Positions 1-4,747 of a stretch of DNA of 6,987 bases are shown here, piece by piece; position 1 is the first letter of the stretch, and each line of letters opens with the position of its first letter. Origin of the DNA: Cellvibrionales bacterium (GTDB lineage Bacteria; Pseudomonadota; Gammaproteobacteria; Pseudomonadales; JAHEGP01); NCBI GenBank assembly GCA_024645065.1, contig JAHEGP010000171.1:1-6987 (forward strand), read 5' to 3'. The notes under the pieces were generated by a model. It searched no databases and had not been told where the DNA came from. It was given only the letters and a program-made list of their open reading frames with translations. The position numbers and the translations under genes were made by a program.

Positions 1-1405
1 TGCGCCACACCGCAAGCACGGCCGGTAGTAGCAGAAACAACGCCGTGAATAGCAGCAGCCTGCTGGTATCGAATACCGTGCTGTCGACGTACTCGACACC
101 GGGATGGGAATTGAAGAATGTCTCCAAGCTACTGATAAACTGCTCGTACTCCATCGCCTGCAGGCGACGCTCAATATTCCAGAACTGATCGCCCAAGGCC
201 AGTTCGTGCAGAGACCGGCTGTAGTAATCGGCGATGTCGGCATTGTCCAGGTCTGACATGGCCAGGGCGATGATCAGCGAGCGGCGGACCTGATCAAAAT
301 CCTTTTTCGCAAGGCTCTCCCCGGACAACACCCGTTCAAGCTCGGCGTGCAAAATATCGATTACCCGATCCTCATTGCCACGCTGGGTATCGGCACTGAG
401 GTAAAACATACCTTGCCGGGGCAACTGATAGCTGTCCGCCGTCGGCGAATAGCTCAGCTGGGATTCATTGCGCAGCACGTTGTAAAGTCGCGTTGAGAGA
501 TAGTGACCCAGCAGACGCAACGCCAGATACTCATCCCCGAATGCGCCCCCAGTGAGCCATACAATACCCGCTTCGGCGGTATCGCTGAGACCCATGACGC
601 CCAGGGATTGGTAACGCGCCTGCTCTACCCGGCTCCACCGGTGGGGAGCCGGGGCACGGCGGGTTGGGTCAGCGTCGAGCTGGCCGAAGCCCGCGGCGAT
701 TTGCCGCACAACCGCCGCTGCTGCGAAATTGCCTACTACCACCAGCGTCATATTGCTGGCCTTGTAGTATTGCTCCAGTGCCGCCATCAATTGCGGGTAG
801 GTAAACTGGTAAGGATCTACCGCCGGGTCACAGTACAGCCCCATGTCGGTAAACAGACGCTCGCTGCCATAACCACCCATATCCAGGTGCTGCCAGACAC
901 GCTTGAACCCGTCGGCATTATCGGATTCGATCTGGGCCGCCTCGATCGCCCGCTTGTAGGCAGGCTGGTCGAGCAAGCTGCGGCTCACGATTTCATGCAA
1001 AGTGCCCAGCGCAAAACCAATGTAAGGCCCATAGACTTCGAAGCTGTAGATCGTCAACGCCTCTTCGGTAATGGCGTTCCACTGGGCGCCATAGTCGGAG
1101 ACAAGCTTTTCCAGCTCGGTATTGGAGTGCAGATCGGTACCCTCGAACAACATATGCTCGATCACATGGGGCAGCTCGGCCTGGTCGCAGGGAAAGCTGT
1201 CCAGGCCAAGCCCGACCACCAGCCTGATAGAAACCTTCTGCACTTCAGGGCGGGGCTTCAGGATCACCCGCATGCCGTTGTCCAGACGATAGACCTGCGG
1301 CCGGTAAAACGCATCGCTACTCTGACCCAGCATCTGGTCCAGCGGCTCGGCAACACCGTGCCCTGCAATGAGCCAGGCAAATAACAGATAAGCTAATGGG
1401 CGCAT
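1..1405 (-). CDS. M16 family zinc metallopeptidase (insulinase/pitrilysin type), exported, C-terminal membrane segment; 3' end outside window
   Basis: Read on the minus strand from the ATG at 1405-1403, an open frame of 468 codons runs to base 2 with no stop, so the gene continues past the left edge. Residues 1-19 look like a signal peptide (basic start, hydrophobic core, cleavage likely after GVA), placing the enzyme outside the cytoplasm. The inverted zinc motif HxxEH is intact as H80-V-I-E83-H84, and E160 sits 80 residues after H80, the usual distance for the third zinc ligand. The second half carries the typical C-terminal M16 signature around LRNESQLSY (R312, Y319). Both halves together have the normal length of about 440 residues, so this should be an active single-chain peptidase; its substrate is unknown. 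Unusually, residues 449-467 form a hydrophobic helix at the end, suggesting a membrane anchor. It lies 3 bases after the ychJ-like stop and has no strong ribosome site of its own, so it is probably translationally coupled. Confidence 0.93.
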   Translation of the reverse strand, partial: MRPLAYLLFAWLIAGHGVAEPLDQMLGQSSDAFYRPQVYRLDNGMRVILKPRPEVQKVSIRLVVGLGLDSFPCDQAELPHVIEHMLFEGTDLHSNTELEKLVSDYGAQWNAITEEALTIYSFEVYGPYIGFALGTLHEIVSRSLLDQPAYKRAIEAAQIESDNADGFKRVWQHLDMGGYGSERLFTDMGLYCDPAVDPYQFTYPQLMAALEQYYKASNMTLVVVGNFAAAAVVRQIAAGFGQLDADPTRRAPAPHRWSRVEQARYQSLGVMGLSDTAEAGIVWLTGGAFGDEYLALRLLGHYLSTRLYNVLRNESQLSYSPTADSYQLPRQGMFYLSADTQRGNEDRVIDILHAELERVLSGESLAKKDFDQVRRSLIIALAMSDLDNADIADYYSRSLHELALGDQFWNIERRLQAMEYEQFISSLETFFNSHPGVEYVDSTVFDTSRLLLFTALFLLLPAVLAVWR

Positions 1406-1408
1406 GGG

Positions 1409-1810
1409 TCAATCATCACGCTGGCAGCCAACCTCACCGCCGACATAGAACCAGCGGCCGCCAACCCTGGCAAATATCGATTTCTCGCGCAGCCGCTCGC
1501 GCTCGCCTTCGGCATTGCGGAACCATGCATTGAACTCCACCATGCCCTCATCGCCACATTGCGACCGGCCCAACACCTCGAGCCCCAGCCAATCGACAGA
1601 TTGTTGCTCCAGTTGTTCCTTGCTCAAGCCTTTAGCGGTTGCCGGAAACCACGTTTTCAAAAGGTAATCGCCGTGGCCACCCAGGGCATAGGCGCTGTAG
1701 CGCGAACGCATCAGCTGCTCGGGGGTTTTTGGCAGTGCCTCACCGCTGATAAACCTGCCGCAACAATCGGCATAAGGCCGCCCTTTTCCACAGACACACT
1801 GGCTGATCAC
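1409..1810 (-). CDS. ychJ: YchJ family (UPF0225) protein with a single N-terminal SEC-C zinc motif
   Basis: This 134-codon minus-strand gene ends in TGA at 1411-1409. The N-terminus has a SEC-C zinc-binding pattern, C5-x-C7-x8-C16-C17, followed by the family hallmark EQLMRSRYSAY (31-41) and DYLLKTW, as in E. coli YchJ. The remainder is the NTF2-like domain of the family. E. coli YchJ has a second SEC-C motif at its C-terminus; here the protein stops at CQRDD without it. I chose the GTG at 1810-1808: it is preceded by GGAG eight bases upstream and gives an N-terminus (xISQCVCG) matching YchJ. The frame is also open from an ATG at 1900, but that would add a 30-residue extension unlike the family. 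The molecular function of YchJ is not established; SEC-C motifs bind zinc, and in SecA the motif contacts SecB and ribosomes. It is the first gene of a pair with the M16 peptidase. Confidence 0.9.
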   Translation of the reverse strand: MISQCVCGKGRPYADCCGRFISGEALPKTPEQLMRSRYSAYALGGHGDYLLKTWFPATAKGLSKEQLEQQSVDWLGLEVLGRSQCGDEGMVEFNAWFRNAEGERERLREKSIFARVGGRWFYVGGEVGCQRDD

Positions 1811-1994
1811 TGCACACACTCCGCATTTTGTCGCTAGCAGCTTAATTGCCCCGCCCCAGGCTGTCCACGTGAAGGGCTCAGGGTTCATTGCGCGAGCCAC
1901 TGCAAAGACCCCCCGGCGCTGAAAGGTGAGGCGATAACGTTGCCGGGCGAGGTACAGCCCCTGTCGCCAGCAGTGCTTTCAGTCCCGGGTGATC

Positions 1995-2033
1995 ACAGGG
2001 TCGACCACTAACAGCTAGTCAAACCCTGTTTTT
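1995..2033 (+). terminator. Terminator-like hairpin with T-run
   Basis: ACAGGGT (1995-2001) and ACCCTGT (2023-2029) form a perfect 7-bp stem, directly followed by a T-run (2029-2033). The loop is long, 21 bases, with a possible inner GAC/GTC pairing. The T-run lies on the plus-strand side, so it would act on plus-strand transcription. No plus-strand gene precedes it, so it could be an attenuator in the transporter leader, a guard against antisense transcription, or chance. The long loop makes it weaker than a typical intrinsic terminator. Confidence 0.3.
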
Positions 2034-2055
2034 CCTGCAAGGATCGGCAAAATCC

Positions 2056-2124
2056 ATGGGCAACACCATTGTCCTGCCCGTACAACTTCTCTCAGCCGTT
2101 ACCGGAGCAAAGGGGAAATCATGA
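2056..2124 (+). CDS. Possible 22-codon upstream reading frame
   Basis: An ATG at 2056 opens a 22-residue frame (begins MGNTIVLPVQLL) whose TGA overlaps the next ATG in an ATGA (2121-2124). An AAGGA lies at 2039-2043, a rather long 12 bases upstream. No family is recognised. The ATGA overlap is what one expects of coupled translation, but such a short frame can easily arise by chance. Confidence 0.15.
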   Translation: MGNTIVLPVQLLSAVTGAKGKS

Positions 2125-2225
2125 CAAGCACGGTATCCACCTCACTGGCGCTGCAGCAATTGCTCGAGGCACCCCCGGAAAAAACCCTGGCGACTGCGGG
2201 CAAGTCGCATGCTAGCCATGGGTGA
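2121..2225 (+). CDS. Possible 34-residue leader peptide overlapping the transporter start
   Basis: An ATG at 2121 has the best ribosome site in this region (AAGGGGA, ending about five bases upstream) and encodes 34 residues starting MTSTVSTSLALQQLLE, ending at TGA 2223-2225. The stop lies inside the transporter gene: the frame overlaps the 2209 start by 17 bases and the alternative 2218 start by 8. Neither transporter start has a good ribosome site, so reading this frame could deliver ribosomes to it. Codon choice resembles the neighbours. It matches no known leader peptide and has no run of regulatory codons. It could also be the preserved start of a lost gene. Confidence 0.35.
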   Translation: MTSTVSTSLALQQLLEAPPEKTLATAGKSHASHG

Positions 2226-3111
2226 ATTCTACATCACCCACGAGTATTGGTTTGCGGTGGTCCAACTGGTGCTTGCCATGCTGGGAATGGGGGCTACCCT
2301 CACCCTGAAAGACTTTCGTGAAGTGCTGGTGGAACCCAGAGCCGTTACTATCGGCCTGCTGCTACAGATTGCGCTGGTTCCGCTGCTGGCGTACTGTGTG
2401 ATCCACGGCCTTGGCCTGGTCGGCGGGATCGCGGTGGCGCTGGCGCTGCTGTCGGCTATTCCCGGTGGCACCGCTTCCAATATGTTCACGTTTTTCGCCC
2501 GCGGCAATACCGCCTTATCCATTTTCATCACCGCACTGACAACACTCGCCTGCATGGTGACCACACCTCTGGTGCTGTTGCTGCTGGCCCGGGAAGCCAT
2601 GCCCGCCGAATTCACCATGCCCAGCGCCAGAATCGCTCTGGAAATCGGCCTGTGCCTGATGCTGCCCCTTTTTATTGGCATGTTCTACCTGGTCGCCTAT
2701 CCGGGCAGCGCGGCCAGCTTCGCCAAGTGGTGTATTCGCGGCTCACTACTGGGAATACTGGCGATTGTCATGGGCGCAGCCAGCGCCGGACGCCTGGACC
2801 TGCAGGCATTTGGCCTGGCCAACACCCTGCTGATAACGGGCTTCATTCTGTTGCTGGCATTGCTTGGCCGGCTGCTAGGCCGCGCCAGTGGGCTTTCCCA
2901 GCGCGATGGCGTGGCCATCAGCATGGAGATGGTAGTGCGCAATGTAAACCTCGGCCTGCTGCTAAAAACCTCACTATTTCCCGCCGTGGCGGAAGATTCG
3001 CAACCCCTGGCCGATACGGTGCTGTTCGCGCTCCTGCTATACGGGACGCTGCAACTGATTATCGGCGCCGCCCTGATTTATTACGGGCGAGCCGGAAGCG
3101 CCAGACAATAA
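2209..3111 (+). CDS. Bile acid:sodium symporter (BASS/SBF) family transporter
   Basis: This is a 300-residue, very hydrophobic inner-membrane protein with about nine or ten predicted membrane helices, the first at roughly 13-31. Family signatures are visible: GMGATLTLKDF (27-36) after helix 1, PGGTASN (85-91) followed by ARGNTALSIFITALTTL, and the late crossing-helix motif EMVVRNVNLGLLL (240-252). BASS proteins couple sodium entry to uptake of organic anions; bacterial members carry pantoate, pyruvate-like acids, bile salts or unknown substrates. The substrate cannot be read from this sequence, and there is no biosynthetic neighbour to point to one. Length is normal. Start choice is uncertain between ATG 2209 and ATG 2218; both lack a strong ribosome site and overlap the possible leader frame. 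The stop is TAA at 3109-3111. The next gene has its own promoter. Confidence 0.92.
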   Translation: MLAMGEFYITHEYWFAVVQLVLAMLGMGATLTLKDFREVLVEPRAVTIGLLLQIALVPLLAYCVIHGLGLVGGIAVALALLSAIPGGTASNMFTFFARGNTALSIFITALTTLACMVTTPLVLLLLAREAMPAEFTMPSARIALEIGLCLMLPLFIGMFYLVAYPGSAASFAKWCIRGSLLGILAIVMGAASAGRLDLQAFGLANTLLITGFILLLALLGRLLGRASGLSQRDGVAISMEMVVRNVNLGLLLKTSLFPAVAEDSQPLADTVLFALLLYGTLQLIIGAALIYYGRAGSARQ

Positions 3112-3148
3112 GGCTGCTCCAGCAAGGAAAGTACTAGCGGCGAGTGCG

Positions 3149-3177
3149 TTGTCGCCGTGCCCGAACTGCGCTATTAT
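3149..3177 (+). promoter_or_regulatory. Sigma70-type promoter of the small gene at 3204
   Basis: TTGTCG (3149-3154, 4 of 6 consensus bases) and TATTAT (3172-3177, 5 of 6) are separated by an ideal 17 bases. Transcription should start near 3184, about 20 bases before the ATG at 3204. The -10 box runs straight into the LexA operator, the usual layout for repression. A small GC hairpin (arms 3138-3143 and 3152-3157) overlaps the -35 and is probably incidental. Confidence 0.6.
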
Positions 3178-3196
3178 ACTGTTTATTTATACAGTT
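3177..3196 (+). promoter_or_regulatory. LexA (SOS) operator
   Basis: The 20-base site is TACTGT, then an all-A/T eight-base spacer (TTATTTAT), then ACAGTT. This keeps the complete CTGT-N8-ACAG core of the gammaproteobacterial SOS box; against the E. coli consensus it differs only in two A/T spacer bases and the last base. It overlaps the -10 box end and the expected transcription start and ends 7 bases before the ATG at 3204, so bound LexA would block this promoter. The only gene placed to respond is the one starting at 3204; the upstream transporter points toward the site. Confidence 0.8.
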
Positions 3197-3203
3197 TATA
3201 ACG

Positions 3204-3542
3204 ATGAACGTGCGTTTTGAATACCTGTACCAGGACATCGACGGTCACCAGTACTGGGGCGATGTGGTGTTTGCCAACCCCCACAATATCGCCATTGGGG
3301 GCATTATCGCGGCGGCACAGGATGCCCTGATCACTGGCTGTTATTTTCTGCCCGCTACACTGGGTCTGCCCTGCCTGCGTCCCGCCTCTGCGCCGACCCG
3401 GCAGGGCGAACGCGATCACTACTGGCACGAGGCTCACAGCTTCACTGGCAGCCACGAGCATGCCACAGACCGCCGTCATCGCAACATCGAGGCATTTATT
3501 GCCTGCCTGGAACGCAGCTGCCGGCTGGCGCGGCCCGCCTGA
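3204..3542 (+). CDS. Small uncharacterised protein, probably SOS-regulated
   Basis: This gene encodes a 112-residue soluble protein starting MNVRFEYLYQDIDG, with no signal peptide or membrane helix. I recognise no named domain. The pattern FEYLYQD..G...WGDVVFANPHN, then a helix, then GCYFLPATLGLPCLRP, then DHYWHEAHSF resembles, from memory, a family of small conserved hypothetical bacterial proteins (YLYRD, a later short strand, and DHxWHE); this is recall, not a search result. The C-terminal 30 residues are rich in H, R and C and look more variable. ATG 3204 is preferred: the in-frame GTG at 3144 lies upstream of the promoter. There is no Shine-Dalgarno sequence in the roughly 20-base leader. 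The LexA box overlapping the promoter predicts induction after DNA damage. It converges with the hopJ-like gene, 14 bases between stops. The function is unknown; an accessory or stress role is inference from regulation only. Confidence 0.78.
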   Translation: MNVRFEYLYQDIDGHQYWGDVVFANPHNIAIGGIIAAAQDALITGCYFLPATLGLPCLRPASAPTRQGERDHYWHEAHSFTGSHEHATDRRHRNIEAFIACLERSCRLARPA

Positions 3543-3556
3543 GGCGCAGACACGCG

Positions 3557-3901
3557 CTAAACGGGGTGCAGCGGTTCGCCCTCGAAGCGAACCCCAAGCC
3601 AGCCATCGAGCAGAAAGTTGCGAATATTGGCATGATCGCTGCCGGCCGGGTGCCCGAGTACGTCTTCGCGATAGTAGCGGCCGAATAGCGCCAGGGTTTC
3701 CAATTCCCCGAGATGATGCAACTGGGCAAAAGCCAGCAATTTGCACGAGCCCTCGTTGGCACCCCTGGGGTTATAGACTTCGCCATTGTAAAAGGCCGTC
3801 GGTGAATAACGATAATTGGCATCGATTACCGCCATTACCTGGTCGAATTCTACCGTGTCGGGTTGACTGCGCAATTGTTGCAATAGCTGTTCGACGGTCA
3901 T
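3557..3901 (-). CDS. HopJ family protein (annotated 'type III effector HopJ')
   Basis: This 114-residue minus-strand gene runs from ATG 3901-3899 to TAG 3559-3557, with a strong ribosome site (AAGGAAGAG) just upstream of the ATG. The sequence follows the HopJ family along its whole length: FDQVMAVIDANYRYSPTAFYNG (19-40), GSCKLLAFAQLH (51-62), LALFGRYYREDVLGHPAGSDHANIRNFL (70-97), and W101 with a closing FEGEPL. The family was named after a Pseudomonas syringae HopJ effector, but close relatives are widespread in non-pathogenic gammaproteobacteria. No secretion genes are nearby, so a cytoplasmic role of unknown nature is more likely here than effector function. An open frame continues upstream to 4165, but the ribosome site and family length fix the start at 3901. 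It is transcribed divergently from the DUF2452-like gene, with a 101-base gap. Confidence 0.92.
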   Translation of the reverse strand: MTVEQLLQQLRSQPDTVEFDQVMAVIDANYRYSPTAFYNGEVYNPRGANEGSCKLLAFAQLHHLGELETLALFGRYYREDVLGHPAGSDHANIRNFLLDGWLGVRFEGEPLHPV

Positions 3902-4002
3902 AGCTCTTCCTTGCACTTTATTATTCCACAACACTGGATCGCATCCGAAAGCCGTGCCCACGCGTAACATGCCACTGATCACTCCCAAAGCGAAGCACCG
4001 AT

Positions 4003-4617
4003 ATGGCAGCAGCACAATCGGCAACACCCGGCACCGACTCGGCCGCAAGCGGTAACCCGCAGGGTAAGGGCCTGGTTCCGATATTACAGCACTGGCGGCA
4101 ATATCAGCCACGCCATGTGCAACAAAAGCCGGCCGCGCAGTTGCTGGCTGAGTATGCCACCTCATTGCTGGTGTTATCTGCCAAATTCAAGTTCAGGCCG
4201 GTAGCAGGCCAGCCCTATTATCTCTACCTCAGACAGCAACGCTGGCATCTCAGCCTGATCGAACCCCAGCGCTGGGATCAACGCGCCGGTACTTTTCTGG
4301 GCCAGTGCGAGTTGCAGCACGACATGACCTGGAGCCTGGTGCCCAAAGCGGACTTTGCCGCTGACCCCGAGCTGCGCCAGGCACTGCAGCGCTTCCAGGA
4401 CTCGCTGGTCGACCAGCTCAGCAACGGCAATACAGTGCAACAACAATTACCGTACTACGTGGCCGAATTAGCATTTTACCCACGCCTTGCCGCCAATGGG
4501 CTGGCGGCGTCAATCGGGCTGTCCGCCGGTGATTCAGGGCTGTTACAACAACCGGCATTACAGTGGTTGAAGTCTGCCGCAACCGGCACCCGGCTGCTGT
4601 CCCCCGGTAGGTATTGA
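4003..4617 (+). CDS. DUF2452-like conserved protein of unknown function
   Basis: This is a 204-residue cytoplasmic protein with no signal peptide or membrane helix. Residues 20-36 (QGKGLVPILQHWRQYQP) open the conserved part. The core at 60-112 reads AKFKFRPVAGQPYYLY, then WHLSLIEPQRW, then GTFLGQCELQHDMTWSL, which matches the pattern I associate with DUF2452 (FxFxPVVGxxYxLY, LSLIxPxxW, and a glycine-hydrophobic strand ending near W). The family's function is not known. The C-terminal third (115-204) is glutamine- and leucine-rich and less recognisable. The first 18 residues are low-complexity (A, S, T, G), so a slightly later start is possible, although no better ATG is visible. The ribosome site before ATG 4003 is weak. 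It is followed after 130 bases by the UPF0149 gene on the same strand. Confidence 0.75.
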   Translation: MAAAQSATPGTDSAASGNPQGKGLVPILQHWRQYQPRHVQQKPAAQLLAEYATSLLVLSAKFKFRPVAGQPYYLYLRQQRWHLSLIEPQRWDQRAGTFLGQCELQHDMTWSLVPKADFAADPELRQALQRFQDSLVDQLSNGNTVQQQLPYYVAELAFYPRLAANGLAASIGLSAGDSGLLQQPALQWLKSAATGTRLLSPGRY

Positions 4618-4678
4618 CGTCAACAGCGAAACGCCCCGACGGACTGTCGCCAGGGAGTACGATTATCGCACGCCAATC

Positions 4679-4707
4679 TTGTTGACCCCCAGCCATCGGT
4701 TTACACT
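4679..4707 (+). promoter_or_regulatory. Possible promoter of the UPF0149/SEC-C gene
   Basis: TTGTTG (4679-4684) and TACACT (4702-4707) are 17 bases apart, about 40 bases before the ATG at 4748. Matches to consensus are 3 of 6 and 4 of 6, so this is a weak candidate. The position is sensible, and the 130-base gap after the preceding gene suggests separate transcription. Confidence 0.3.
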
Positions 4708-4747
4708 GCTTCGGGAGACTTCAGCCCCCGGCTTAGCAGGAAATGGC

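Larger units (their letters stand above)
1811..2208. other. Divergent intergenic region between ychJ-like and transporter genes
   Basis: About 400 bases separate the minus-strand ychJ-like start from the plus-strand transporter start. The region should hold promoters for both, but I see no convincing -35/-10 pair on either strand. It does hold a hairpin followed by a T-run (1995-2033) and two short overlapping plus-strand frames (2056-2124 and 2121-2225), listed separately. The part nearest ychJ (1811-1900) is an open extension of the ychJ frame, judged non-coding. Confidence 0.5.

Noticed and set aside
503..1384. 293-codon plus-strand open frame
   Set aside because: It lies antisense to the M16 peptidase, whose signal peptide, HxxEH motif and C-terminal signature are all in the minus-strand frame; the plus-strand product has no recognisable features.
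1811..1900. 30-residue N-terminal extension of the YchJ-like protein from ATG 1900
   Set aside because: It has no family counterpart; the GTG at 1810 has a GGAG ribosome site and yields the expected N-terminus.
2229..3137. Alternative frames within the transporter gene on both strands (2229-2681 -, 2697-2942 -, 2652-3137 +)
   Set aside because: Shadows of the membrane protein gene; their products are low-complexity or arginine/proline-rich with no domain.
3144..3203. GTG start at 3144 adding 20 residues to the SOS-linked gene
   Set aside because: It would lie upstream of the promoter and operator, and the added residues look like translated regulatory DNA.
3183..4165. Long minus- and plus-strand frames overlapping the small gene and the hopJ-like gene (3183-3746 -, 3460-3903 +, 3496-3822 -)
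   Set aside because: They conflict with two better supported genes, and the products are R/P/A-rich shadows.
4614..4623. Palindrome TTGACGTCAA across the DUF2452-like stop codon
   Set aside because: A 10-base palindrome at a stop codon is easily due to chance; no second copy or neighbouring promoter supports an operator.
4679..4747. TTG start extending the UPF0149/SEC-C protein by 23 residues
   Set aside because: ATG 4748 has AGGAA in place; the extension begins on the candidate -35 box and has no family support.
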